Positions 8,081-16,212 of a DNA stretch of 64,000 bases are shown in pieces. The stretch lies in assembly GCA_964444365.1 (NCBI GenBank), contig CAYUHJ010000005.1:1-64000 (forward strand), read 5' to 3'. This DNA is from CAYUHJ01 sp964444365. Its GTDB lineage: Bacteria; Planctomycetota; Planctomycetia; Gemmatales; Gemmataceae. The notes beneath the pieces are model-generated. The model did not search any database. It had not been told where the DNA came from and worked only from the letters and a program-made list of their open reading frames with translations. The position numbers and the translations under genes are program-made. Numbering within the stretch: position 1 is the first letter of the stretch; every line of letters begins with the position of its first letter.

Positions 8081-9043
8081 ATGCCGCCCAACTTCACGGA
8101 CCCGCCCAGCCGCCCGATCCGCCCGGACCTCGTCCTCGGGATCGACGGCGGGGGCACGCACACGGCCGCGATCCTGGCCCGCCGCGAGACGGGCGACATC
8201 ATCGGCCGCGGGACCGGCGGGCCGTCGAACATTCAGTCCGTCGGCGTGTCGGCCGCGATGAAGGGGCTCGACGAGGCCGTCGACCGCGCATTCCAGTCGG
8301 CCGGGATCGCCCGCGTCACGGTCGGGTCTGCCTGCCTGGGCCTGGCGGGGATCGACCGGAACGAGGGGGTCGACGTGATCCGCGGCTGGGCGGACTGGGT
8401 CGCCCTGGCGGGGACGATGTCCGTCGCGAACGACGCGACGCTGCTGCTCGCCGCCGGCACGCCGCTCGGGTGGGGCCTCGCCGTCGTGTGCGGGACCGGG
8501 TCGATCGCCTTCGTGCAATCGCCCGACGGAAAAGTCGGACGGTGCGGCGGGTGGGGCTACACGCTCGGCGACGAGGGGAGCGGCTACCAGATCGCCCTCG
8601 CCGGGCTGCGGGCCGTGTGCCGGGCGTTCGACAAGTGCGGCCCGGACACGACCCTGACCGCGAAGTTCCTGCAGCGCATGGGCCTGAGCGAGCCGCCGGA
8701 CCTGATCCCCGCCGTGTACCGCGGGCCGTGGGACCGGGCGGCCATTTCCGGGCTCGCGCCGGTGGTCCTCGACGCGGCCGACGCCGGGGACGAGGTCGCC
8801 GGTGCGATCGTCCGGCGAGAGGCGTCCGAACTGGCGGTCACCGCGGCGGCGGCGGTCCGCAACCACGGCCTGCCGGCGACGCTGCCCCTGGCCCTGACGG
8901 GCGGGGTGGTGCTGCGGAGCGAGCCGTACCGCGCCGCGTTCCTCGGCGGGCTCCGCGAACACGGCGTCACCCCGGACCCGATCGGGCTCGTGTCCGACCC
9001 CGGCCTCGGAGCGGTGGTGCTGGCCCGGCGGGCGGTGGTGTGA
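8081..9043 (+). CDS. BadF/BadG/BcrA/BcrD-type ATPase, N-acetylglucosamine-kinase-like
   Basis: A 320-residue ASKHA-fold protein. The phosphate-1 motif is LGIDGGGTHTAAIL near residues 15-28. The motif GTGSIAF lies near residue 138, followed by GDEGSGYQIALAGLR near 166, and the adenosine motif LTGGVVLRSEPYR near 270. This matches BadF/BcrA-like kinases that include eukaryotic-type N-acetylglucosamine kinase, so phosphorylation of an amino sugar salvaged from the wall or medium is the most likely job. It lacks the iron-sulphur features of true benzoyl-CoA reductase activators. It is probably monocistronic, with a promoter at 8012-8040 and a terminator at 9177-9214. Confidence 0.85.
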   Translation: MPPNFTDPPSRPIRPDLVLGIDGGGTHTAAILARRETGDIIGRGTGGPSNIQSVGVSAAMKGLDEAVDRAFQSAGIARVTVGSACLGLAGIDRNEGVDVIRGWADWVALAGTMSVANDATLLLAAGTPLGWGLAVVCGTGSIAFVQSPDGKVGRCGGWGYTLGDEGSGYQIALAGLRAVCRAFDKCGPDTTLTAKFLQRMGLSEPPDLIPAVYRGPWDRAAISGLAPVVLDAADAGDEVAGAIVRREASELAVTAAAAVRNHGLPATLPLALTGGVVLRSEPYRAAFLGGLREHGVTPDPIGLVSDPGLGAVVLARRAVV

Positions 9044-9134
9044 GGCGGGGAGAGTGGCGCGAGGGAAGCCGCTTCTTGCCCAGGGGATGATGCGACCCAC
9101 CTGTGGGGACTTCCCCTCACCCGGCCTGATGGCC

Positions 9135-9159
9135 ACCCTCTCCCCCACGGGGAGAGGGT
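9135..9159. terminator. Hairpin ACCCTCTCCC/GGGAGAGGGT
   Basis: A perfect 10-bp inverted repeat (9135-9144 and 9150-9159) with a 5-base loop, in the space between convergent genes. No T run follows, so it may be a repeat rather than a terminator. Confidence 0.4.
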
Positions 9160-9176
9160 CAGCGGAGTGTGAACGC

Positions 9177-9214
9177 GAACGGCCGGCGCTCCCCTCGGAG
9201 AGCGCCGGCCGTTC
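9177..9214. terminator. Bidirectional terminator between convergent genes
   Basis: A perfect 14-bp stem (GAACGGCCGGCGCT at 9177-9190 paired with 9201-9214) closes a 10-base loop. It lies between the plus-strand kinase gene ending at 9043 and the minus-strand hydrolase gene ending at 9233, where it can stop transcription from both sides. Confidence 0.65.
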
Positions 9215-9232
9215 TGGATTGATCCCGTCCGC

Positions 9233-9973
9233 TTACCGCAAGACCAGCGCGTCCGTCGTCGCGTTGACGTGGCCGATCACCCACCGGTTCAGGTCCCGGA
9301 GCATGTCCGGGTGGAGCTTGTTCGTGGTCGCGTACCGGGCGAACCGCACGTCCGCGCCGGCGGCGTACATCAGGCGGAAGTCGCGCTCCGCACCGGAGAA
9401 CGGGGCCAGCACGTTGGCGATGCCGTGGCCGATGAACACCCGCTGCCCCCGCACCGCGTCCGGCCGCATCACCGGGCGAACCCCGTCCGGGCGGGGGACC
9501 GACCCGTTCAGCGACGCGACGCCCGCACACGCCGTCCCGAGCGCGAAGGCCGTCCGGTACGCGGCCTGGGCCCCCTCGTTCACCCCGACGAGGTAGACCC
9601 GCTCCGAGTGGATGTGAAACGTCCGCCGGGTTTGTTCGACCGCCCGCAGCACGTACTCCGTGACCGCCTCCGCGTCGTCGGCCCCGCCCCAGCCGAACGC
9701 CCCGGTGCCGTCCGCCCGCTGGCCGACCAGTTCCGGCCCGCGAAGGCTGATGCCGACGAAGTTCCGCCGGCTGATCTTCGGGGCGAGCTTGAGCACCTGC
9801 TGGTCGTTCGACCCGTGCCCGTGGAACAGCACCAGCAGCGGGTACGCGTACCGGGACGTGTACTCGTCGGGCAGGTACGTCCGGACGGCGCGGTCGGGGA
9901 GGGAGGCGAGCGGCGTGTCGTAGAAGACGTCGGCCGGTCGGTCGGTTCGCCAGTAGGAGTGCGTGTTCTGCAT
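9233..9973 (-). CDS. Alpha/beta-hydrolase fold protein (phospholipase/carboxylesterase-like) with altered catalytic residues
   Basis: A 246-residue protein of the phospholipase/carboxylesterase group. The oxyanion-hole strand is LLVLFHGHGSND (residues 47-58) and the nucleophile-elbow strand ends LVGVNEGAQAAY (128-139). Where the family has G-x-S-x-G, this protein has G-V-N-E-G, so Asn132 replaces the catalytic serine. In the later HGxxD segment, GHGIANVLAPF, Asn187 stands where Asp is usual. The histidine (KLHPDML, His221) remains. Two triad positions are thus changed without any frame disturbance, so it is probably a binding protein or pseudoenzyme. No signal peptide is apparent. Confidence 0.75.
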   Translation of the reverse strand: MQNTHSYWRTDRPADVFYDTPLASLPDRAVRTYLPDEYTSRYAYPLLVLFHGHGSNDQQVLKLAPKISRRNFVGISLRGPELVGQRADGTGAFGWGGADDAEAVTEYVLRAVEQTRRTFHIHSERVYLVGVNEGAQAAYRTAFALGTACAGVASLNGSVPRPDGVRPVMRPDAVRGQRVFIGHGIANVLAPFSGAERDFRLMYAAGADVRFARYATTNKLHPDMLRDLNRWVIGHVNATTDALVLR

Positions 9974-10456
9974 CAGGCGGCTCGGGTGCGGGGGGCGGTG
10001 TTTCGGTGGCCCGGGGGGTCGCGGATCGGGGTGACGCGGCGCGGGTCTGACGCGACAAATCTACGTCGGTGGCGGGGCGCGGTCAACAATCCACTGCCCC
10101 GGACTGAAGCCAAAATCGCGGTTTTCGCCGGACTTCGGCACGGTCCTGCCGGATGCGTGGCCTACACCAAAATAGAGAAGATGAACCGGTTGAAGGCGCT
10201 TTGACGGTCGTGCCGGTTCCGCGGGCGGCAGCTCGCGCAGCTCGTCGGAACAGCCTCCGGGACCGGTCAACTCGACGGGGGAGATACCGCCCGCCCCCGG
10301 CCGACGCAAGACGCGACTTGAGGAGAAATGTCGGGCGAGGTGCCGCTCTTGTAGGGTGGGTCAAGCGTTTCGCGCAGACCCACCAGCCCAGGAAACCGCT
10401 CGTTGCCGTTTCGGTGGGCCTTCGCCGCAAAGCCGGCTTGACCCACCCTACAAGCA
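9974..10456. other. Intergenic stretch with one long inverted repeat
   Basis: 483 bases without a supported gene between the hydrolase gene and cysC. The cysC-proximal part is a long inverted repeat (10348-10454). The remaining part, 9974-10347, has a locally lower GC content around 10100-10200 but no ORF, RNA or promoter I can defend. Confidence 0.5.
10348..10454. repeat. Long inverted repeat, MITE/REP-like
   Basis: Perfect 19-bp arms (CTTGTAGGGTGGGTCAAGC at 10348-10366 and its complement at 10436-10454) enclose 69 bases. The interior has a second, imperfect pair (CAGACCCACC facing GGTGGGCC). It abuts the cysC stop codon at 10457. Similar GTAGGGTGGGT-type elements are widespread in bacterial genomes as small non-coding mobile repeats; that match is from memory. 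Confidence 0.6.
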
Positions 10457-11149
10457 TCACCCGAGCAGCCCCCGTTTCGCGAGATAACCCAGCACGACCG
10501 CCACGCCGTCGGCGACCGTTTGCGTCGACGCATCGAACGTCAGTTCCGGGCTCGCCGGCGGCTCGTAGGGGTCGTCGATCCCGGTGAAGCCCACGACCTT
10601 GCCGGCGGCGACGGCCGCGCGGGCGTTCTTGTACAGCCCCTTCGGGTCGCGCTGCTCGCAGCACTCGATCGGCGTGTTGACGTACACCTCGACGAACGGA
10701 ATCGCCCCGGTCTTGTTCGCTTCGTGGACCGCCCGCGCGGCGTCGCGGTCCTTGCGGTACGGGCTGATGAAGCTCGTCAGCGCGAACAGGCCGGCGTCCG
10801 CGAACAGTTTTGCGACCTCGCCGATCCGGCGGACGTTCTCCTCGCGATCCGCTGCCGCGAAGCCGAGTCCGAACCGCTTGGCCTGCTCGTCCGAATAGCC
10901 GCGGGTTTCCGTCAGGATCTTCGGCGCGGCGTTCAGCCCGAAGCGGATATTGTCCCCGTCGAGGGTGTACGCGGCGTGCCCTCGCGCCACCAGCGCGTGC
11001 TCGACGGCGACCGCGAGGGTGCTCTTCCCGGACCCGGACAGGCCCGTGAACCAGAGCGTCGCTCCGGTCTGCCGGAGGAGCTTGCGGCGGTCGTCGCGGG
11101 TGACCGTGCCGGCGTGATAGGCGACCTGGTTCGGTTGGATGTCGGGCAT
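10457..11149 (-). CDS. cysC: Adenylyl-sulfate kinase
   Basis: A 230-residue APS kinase that phosphorylates adenosine 5'-phosphosulfate to PAPS in sulfate activation. The Walker A motif is FTGLSGSGKST (residues 34-44). Other family signatures follow: LDGDNIRFGLN, REENVRRIGEVAKLFADAG, the substrate motif FISPYRKDRDAAR, and DPKGLYKNARA. Start is the ATG at 11149; longer readings on this strand lack conservation. No cysN, cysD or cysH is nearby, so PAPS may serve sulfation of carbohydrates, a trait planctomycetes are known for. That is inference. It diverges from tagJ. Confidence 0.93.
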   Translation of the reverse strand: MPDIQPNQVAYHAGTVTRDDRRKLLRQTGATLWFTGLSGSGKSTLAVAVEHALVARGHAAYTLDGDNIRFGLNAAPKILTETRGYSDEQAKRFGLGFAAADREENVRRIGEVAKLFADAGLFALTSFISPYRKDRDAARAVHEANKTGAIPFVEVYVNTPIECCEQRDPKGLYKNARAAVAAGKVVGFTGIDDPYEPPASPELTFDASTQTVADGVAVVLGYLAKRGLLG

Positions 11150-11267
11150 CGCACGCGGGTCCGGAAGGGCGGGGGGAAAAGGGAAAGGATAGGGGGCGGC
11201 GGCCGGTTGTGCGATTCGGCCGCCCCGCGGATATGCTATTCCTGCCCACCCCACCGGAGCCGCCGCC

Positions 11268-12044
11268 ATGACCCCGCGGGACGCCCTCGCCGAAGGCAAC
11301 CTGACCCTCGCGATCGCCCTCCAGCAAGACGCCGTCGCCGCCGCCCCGACCAGCGCCGCGGCCCGGCTGTTCCTGTTCGAACTGTTCACCGTCGCGGGCC
11401 GGCTGCGGGAGGCGAACGAGAACCTCGCCGCGGTCGCGTCGAGTTCGGACAAGTGGCCGGCCGTCCGCCGCGGGTTCGAGCGGATCCTGCGGGCCGAGTA
11501 CCGGCGGACCCACCGCCACCGCCGCCCCGAGTTCCTGAAGCCCCCGAGCGCCCACGTCCGCCGCCGCTGGCGGATGACCGAGGCGGTCGCCCAGCAGAAC
11601 TTCGCCAAAGCCGCGCAGTACGTGGACTCCGCGGACACCGCCTCGCCCCGCATCGGCGGCCACGTCGACGGCCGGGAGTTCGACGGCCTCCGCGACACGG
11701 ACGACCGGTTCGGCTCGGTGTTCGAGGTGTTTCTGAAGGGGGAGTACGCCTGGATTCCGTTCGAGCACGTCCGCAAGGTCCGGCTGGCGAAGGCGAAGGG
11801 CGTGCTGGACGTGATCTTCCGCCCGGCCCGGTTGACGCTGGCCGCCGGGGAGAAGGTGAACGCGATCCTGCCGCTGACCTACCCCGGCTCCCATGCCGCG
11901 ATCGGGGTGCTCGCCCTGGGCCGCGAAACGGACTGGCCCGAGGCCGGCGGGCTGGCCGTCGGCCTCGGGGCGCGGGTGCTGATGGCGGGCGAAGAGGTCG
12001 TCGAACTCGGCGCGGTGACGCAACTGGAACTGCGGCCGGCGTGA
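11268..12044 (+). CDS. tagJ: Type VI secretion accessory protein TagJ/ImpE
   Basis: A 258-residue protein of the ImpE/TagJ family, a non-core component of type VI secretion systems that in some species binds the sheath protein TssB. The N-terminal half has TPR-like helices (AIALQQDAVAAAPTSAAARLF). The C-terminal half has the family pattern: GREFDGLRDTDDRFGSVFEV, YAWIPFEHVRKVRL, then FRPARLTL, TYPGSH and VLALGRETDW. No other type VI gene is visible in the window, so it is an orphan here. It diverges from cysC and converges with the ECF sigma gene, leaving only seven bases between stop codons. Confidence 0.85.
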   Translation: MTPRDALAEGNLTLAIALQQDAVAAAPTSAAARLFLFELFTVAGRLREANENLAAVASSSDKWPAVRRGFERILRAEYRRTHRHRRPEFLKPPSAHVRRRWRMTEAVAQQNFAKAAQYVDSADTASPRIGGHVDGREFDGLRDTDDRFGSVFEVFLKGEYAWIPFEHVRKVRLAKAKGVLDVIFRPARLTLAAGEKVNAILPLTYPGSHAAIGVLALGRETDWPEAGGLAVGLGARVLMAGEEVVELGAVTQLELRPA

Positions 12045-12051
12045 TGCGCGG

Positions 12052-13557
12052 CTACTTCTTGACGCCGTCGGCCAGGATGCGGACGGCCTTGGCCGTGGCC
12101 TGCATCGGGTAGGATTCCCGGACGCCGGACCCGTCGAAGATGACCTCGACCCTTGCGGCCTTCTTCAAGGCGTCAACGTTGGCTTTCACGAACCGGCCGT
12201 CCACGAACTCGCTCACCTCCGCTCCGGCCGGCACCGACACGACGAACGCGCCGGAGTGCTTCGCGTCGTCCGCCTTCTCGCCGTCGACCCGGAGCGTCGT
12301 CCCCTTCTCGGTCGCGTCGACCGCCGTCACCGCCCCGCGAAGGGAGACGGGCTCGACGGGATCGAGGATCCGCAGCTCCTCAGCAGTGCCGATGAGTGGC
12401 ATGGCTTTCAGCCACACTCCACCTTGGACCATTACTTGGACCCTACCACCGACATGAAGATCGTCGAAATTCGCAGGTGTGACTTTCCCGTCTTTGACTT
12501 TGACGATTCGGGTTGCCGGACGCTCGGGTCCTGCGAGGCACACCCGCCACATAGGAGTCTTGGACTTGTTGATGGTAATCATTCCGGCCGTGCCATCTGC
12601 TCCAGGTTGGTCCTTACCAAGCACATGCGAAATGACCCCCTCCGCGTCCACGCGGGCCAGGGGCTTCTCCACTACTTCACCCGCAGGGATTTCGGGTTTC
12701 GGCGCTCGGTCAACGTCGGATTTCACCGGCGGGTTCTCTTTCTCGACGGGTTTCCCCGGCGGGCCGGACACGGCGACGCCGGTCAGGGCGGCCCCGCACG
12801 CGATCGCGGCCAGGGCGGCGAGCAAGGTTCGCTTCATCTCAAGACCTCCGTTGAGGGTGGCGGACACGAGTTCGAGCACCGCCGGGGGTGCGGCCGCGGC
12901 GGGGTTCGTGGCCAGTTGGATCGTGGAAGCCCCGAGTTCGGTGGGGACGGACAGGGCGAGAACCCCGGCGGGGGCCGCGATTCCCCGGCGGGTCAGGCGT
13001 TCCTTCAGCATCTCCCGGCCGCGGGCGAGCCGGGTTTTCACGGTGTTGGCCGGGCACCCGAGTTCGTCCGCCGCCTCCGCCACGCCGAGCCCGCGGAGGT
13101 GGCACAGGACCAGCGGGTCGCGGTATCGGGCCGGCAGGGCGCGCAGTTCTTCATCGAGCCACCCGCCGTCGGGTGAATTCGGGGAACGTTCGGCGTGTCG
13201 CCGGGCCGCTTCCGCCTCGTGGGCGAACCGCCGGACGATCCCCCGCCGGGCCTGGGCCGACGCCCGCACCGCGACCCCGTGCAGCCACCCGCCGAGCGAG
13301 TGCCCCGGCCCCACGGCCGTCGGCTTCTTCGCCAGCACCAGGAAGGTCGTCTGGAACACGTCCTCGGCGTCGTTCGGGTCGGGCACCCCGCGGCGGCACA
13401 CCCCCCACACGGTCGGCCCGTGCCGACGGACGAGCTCCGCGAACGCCGCTTCGTCTCGGCGCTCGGCGAACCGCCGGAGCAGTTGGTGGTCGGATTCGGG
13501 CGTGTCCGTCGCGCCGCGCAGCCGGCGGACGATCGCCGCAAGCGGGTGGTCCGCCAT
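12052..13557 (-). CDS. ECF sigma factor with membrane anchor and C-terminal extension
   Basis: A 501-residue fusion. Residues 20-190 are an ECF sigma factor: region 2 has DPNDAEDVFQTTFLVLAKK and region 4 has GVAEAADELGCPANTVKTRL. After a hinge, residues 243-264 form a membrane segment (KRTLLAALAAIACGAALTGV). The remaining 235 residues are Pro/Lys-rich, then two beta-rich modules (LRGAVTAVDATEKGTTLRVD), presumably on the far side of the membrane. Most ECF factors are soluble and held by a separate anti-sigma; here sensor, anchor and sigma appear to be one chain, a layout known among planctomycete ECF groups. Start is the ATG at 13557. Confidence 0.85.
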   Translation of the reverse strand: MADHPLAAIVRRLRGATDTPESDHQLLRRFAERRDEAAFAELVRRHGPTVWGVCRRGVPDPNDAEDVFQTTFLVLAKKPTAVGPGHSLGGWLHGVAVRASAQARRGIVRRFAHEAEAARRHAERSPNSPDGGWLDEELRALPARYRDPLVLCHLRGLGVAEAADELGCPANTVKTRLARGREMLKERLTRRGIAAPAGVLALSVPTELGASTIQLATNPAAAAPPAVLELVSATLNGGLEMKRTLLAALAAIACGAALTGVAVSGPPGKPVEKENPPVKSDVDRAPKPEIPAGEVVEKPLARVDAEGVISHVLGKDQPGADGTAGMITINKSKTPMWRVCLAGPERPATRIVKVKDGKVTPANFDDLHVGGRVQVMVQGGVWLKAMPLIGTAEELRILDPVEPVSLRGAVTAVDATEKGTTLRVDGEKADDAKHSGAFVVSVPAGAEVSEFVDGRFVKANVDALKKAARVEVIFDGSGVRESYPMQATAKAVRILADGVKK

Positions 13558-13675
13558 GGGTTGGGCCTCGTTCACACCAGGACACTCCCGCCCGGGTCGG
13601 GGCGGTTTCACGATTTTTTCGCGTGGTCCAGTTTAGCCGCGACGGGCGGGCAGAAGTGCGATCATTTCCGACGGG

Positions 13676-14776
13676 TTACACCGCGCCGAACGGGTCGCGT
13701 TCGCGGCGGCTGGCCCAGACGGTGGCGGTCGGGAACTCGCCGGCGAGGCGGGCGGCCAGGTCTTCGACCCCGGGCCGCTCGGTCGCGTGGTGCCCCGGCA
13801 GGATCAGCCCGAGCCCGGCGGCACTGGCGGTCAGGCCGTCGTGGAAGCGGACTTCGCCGGTGACGAAGACGTCCGCCTTCGCGGCGAGGGCGTCCGACAG
13901 GAACTCGCCGGCCGCCCCGCACGCGACGGCGACCCGCTTGACGGGGCTCCCGAGGTCGCCGACGACTTGCACCGCGTTCGCGGACAGGACGGACTTCGCG
14001 GTGCGGGCTAGCTCCCCGAGCGGAACGGGCGACGGGAGCTCGCCGATCCGCCCCTCCCCGCCGGACTTCCGGGGGCGGAGCGGGATCACGTCGAAGGCGA
14101 CTTCCTCGTAGCTGTGGGCGGCCCGCATCGCGGCGACGACGGGTTCGAGCCGGCCTTCCGGGACGACGACTTCGAGCCGGTACTCGCTCGCGTGTTCGCG
14201 GCGGCCCTTCTGGCCGACGACGGGGCTCGTCGACTCGGTGCCGAAGAACGTGCCCGTGCCCGGCACGCGGAAGCTGCACTGCTCGTACTGCCCGATCACG
14301 CCCGCCCCGGCCGCGAACACGGCGTCGGACAGGTTCCCGAGGTCCGCTTCGGGGACGAAGACGACCAGCTTGCACTCGCGCGGGCCGTCCTTCGCCCGCA
14401 GCGGCTTGACGCCGGTCAGCCCGAGCCGGGCGGAGAGCCCGTCGTTGATCCCGCCGGGGCAGTTGTCGAACGCGGTGTGCGGCGAGTAGACCGCGACGCC
14501 GGCCCGCAGCAGCGGCAACAGCAGCCGGCCGTCCGGCGTGCTCGACGCGAGCTTCTTCGCCCCGCGGAACAGCACCGGGTGGTGCGAGACGATCAGGTTC
14601 GCCCCGTCGTGCACGGCTTCCGCGACGACCTCCGGCGTGACGGACAGGCACGTCATCACCCGGTCGGCGGCTCCCCGCGCTTCCCCGAGGAGCAGGCCGA
14701 CGTTGTCCCAGTCCGCCGCCAGCGAGGGCGGGGCGAAGCGGTGCAAGAACGCGGCGACATCGGCGACGGTCGGCAT
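13676..14776 (-). CDS. Nif3-like dinuclear metal center protein
   Basis: A 366-residue member of the Nif3/YbgI family, hexameric proteins with a dinuclear metal site, sometimes annotated as GTP cyclohydrolase 1 type 2 though the activity is doubtful. Signatures: DWDNVGLLLG near residue 20, LIVSHHPVLFRGAKKL with the metal-binding histidines near 60, and VFVTGEVRFHDGL plus LPGHHATERPGVE near the C-terminus. The long form includes the central PII-like insert (residues about 130-240, with RREHASEYRLEVVVPEG and MRAAHSYEEVAFDVIPL). It lies 42 bases downstream of a predicted 34-residue membrane protein. Confidence 0.92.
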   Translation of the reverse strand: MPTVADVAAFLHRFAPPSLAADWDNVGLLLGEARGAADRVMTCLSVTPEVVAEAVHDGANLIVSHHPVLFRGAKKLASSTPDGRLLLPLLRAGVAVYSPHTAFDNCPGGINDGLSARLGLTGVKPLRAKDGPRECKLVVFVPEADLGNLSDAVFAAGAGVIGQYEQCSFRVPGTGTFFGTESTSPVVGQKGRREHASEYRLEVVVPEGRLEPVVAAMRAAHSYEEVAFDVIPLRPRKSGGEGRIGELPSPVPLGELARTAKSVLSANAVQVVGDLGSPVKRVAVACGAAGEFLSDALAAKADVFVTGEVRFHDGLTASAAGLGLILPGHHATERPGVEDLAARLAGEFPTATVWASRRERDPFGAV

Positions 14777-14818
14777 CGGGTTTCTCCGGGGGGACTCCCC
14801 GCAGTGTACCCGGAACCG

Positions 14819-14923
14819 TCACGCCGTCCCGTGCGGCCGCCAGATGCAGGGCAACAGCCCGATCAGAACCCAGACGGCGGCGAAGAGCATGGCCAAGATG
14901 GTGACGAGCAACGCGGTATCCAC
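14819..14923 (-). CDS. Small single-pass membrane protein, 34 residues
   Basis: A GTG at 14921-14923 is preceded by GGGAGG six bases upstream, an excellent ribosome-binding site. It opens a 34-codon frame ending at 14819. The product begins MDTALLVTILAMLFAAVWVL and continues with IGLLPCIWRPHGTA: one hydrophobic helix followed by a short charged tail. It is too short for ordinary gene calling. It sits directly upstream of the Nif3 gene on the same strand and may be cotranscribed. Function unknown; the case rests on the Shine-Dalgarno sequence and the clean membrane-helix composition. Confidence 0.5.
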   Translation of the reverse strand: MDTALLVTILAMLFAAVWVLIGLLPCIWRPHGTA

Positions 14924-15015
14924 GACACACCTCCCGCGGGGGCCGACGATGAGATGCCCCCGACACCCGGAGTATGCTATATCCGGATCGCCATGTCCAG
15001 TTTAATTTCCCTCCG

Positions 15016-15117
15016 GCGAGGGGCGGGGCGTCAGCCCGCCGTGGAATCCGGGATACCAATGAAATCCGGTCGAGACAGACCGCCTCAACCACGGCGGGCT
15101 GACGCCCTGCCGCTCGC
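15016..15117. repeat. Paired palindrome with GCGAG ends (copy C)
   Basis: Arms at 15016-15044 and 15089-15117 match in 27 of 29 positions as an inverted repeat around a 44-base spacer. Each arm holds a smaller hairpin (GGGC, loop GTCA, GCCC). It ends in GCGAG/CTCGC like the copies at 5329 and 37903, and abuts the 3' end of the acyltransferase gene (stop at 15121). Confidence 0.6.
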
Positions 15118-15120
15118 CGT

Positions 15121-16212
15121 TTAGCGATGAACCCGGTGGGGGTGCAGCAGTCCCAGCCCGCGCCGCAAGACGTGGTTCAGCCGCACCAGGACGCCGCCGA
15201 ACTCGGCGGCGTTCCACTTCGCGATCGGTCGAAGTCGGGTGTGAATCGCGGATTCCAGCCGGCCGAACGCCAGCCCGCCGAGGATGGCGACCGCCCCGGC
15301 CAGCCACAGCACCTCGACCCGCCCGTTCCAGCCGAGCCGCGAGGCGGGGTAGAGGACCGCCCACATCAGCGGGACGTGGACGAGGAACAGGCCGTAGGTG
15401 CAGTCGCCGAGGCGGACGAGCGGGTTGCGGTCGGAGAGTTGCGGCAGTTGCACCGCCACCCAGACCGACGCGACCCCGGCGACGCCCCAGCACACCCACG
15501 CCAGTTCCAGCGTCGTCGGCACCGTCGCGGCGAAAAACATCACCGCGGGGATCGCCGGCAGCACGGCCCACCGCAGCGGCCGGCCCGCGTCCTTCACCTG
15601 ATACGCCAGCACGCCGAACAGGAACGGCACGTTGAACGCCGACAGTGCGATCGACGACCAGTGCGGGATCACGTCCGTGTACAGGGTCGGCCAGCCGACC
15701 ACCTTCCCGGCGATGACCGCGAGCCACACCCCCGCCAGCACCGGCACCGCCCGCTTCGAGCCGAACAGGGCGAAGGCCGCGAGGGCGGCGGACAGGAACA
15801 CCTCGTAAATCAGCGACCACTCCACGCCGAGGGTGTACGCCGTTGCCCCTTCCCCGCCGGGCCAGAGGGTGAACGAGCCGACGCTCGTCATCTTCACCAG
15901 CCACCGGTGGATTTCCGTGAACACCCGGAACCGCATCAGCAGGAGCGTCCCCACGACGGCGAGCCAGAACCCCGGATAGAGCCGCAGGAACCGCGCGACC
16001 AGGAACCGCCCCGGCGACGCCGACCCGACGGCGTGGGCGAGGACGAACCCGGACACGGCGAAGAACAGCGGCACCGGGAAGCTGACGAACACCGGGAACA
16101 GCAGCCACTCCCGGCCGACCTCGGCGTACCGCGGGGCGTAGTAGCCGAGGTGGTGGAGCACGACCCCCACGGCGGCGAACACGCGCAGGATTTGGATGTT
16201 CGAGTAACGCAT
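15121..16212 (-). CDS. Acyltransferase family 3 integral membrane protein
   Basis: A 363-residue multi-pass membrane protein of the acyltransferase-3 (OafA/YrhL-like) family, which moves acyl groups onto sugars of the cell surface. The N-terminal signature is clear: IQILRVFAAVGVVLHHLGYY with the conserved histidine in the first helix, then FPVPLFFAVSGFVLAHAV and RFLVARFLRLYPGFWLAV. Near the C-terminus, LGDCTYGLFLVHVPLMWA is also typical. About ten hydrophobic helices are present. Start is the ATG at 16212. The specific acceptor is unknown. It seems monocistronic and is divergent from the TolC-like gene. Confidence 0.88.
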   Translation of the reverse strand: MRYSNIQILRVFAAVGVVLHHLGYYAPRYAEVGREWLLFPVFVSFPVPLFFAVSGFVLAHAVGSASPGRFLVARFLRLYPGFWLAVVGTLLLMRFRVFTEIHRWLVKMTSVGSFTLWPGGEGATAYTLGVEWSLIYEVFLSAALAAFALFGSKRAVPVLAGVWLAVIAGKVVGWPTLYTDVIPHWSSIALSAFNVPFLFGVLAYQVKDAGRPLRWAVLPAIPAVMFFAATVPTTLELAWVCWGVAGVASVWVAVQLPQLSDRNPLVRLGDCTYGLFLVHVPLMWAVLYPASRLGWNGRVEVLWLAGAVAILGGLAFGRLESAIHTRLRPIAKWNAAEFGGVLVRLNHVLRRGLGLLHPHRVHR

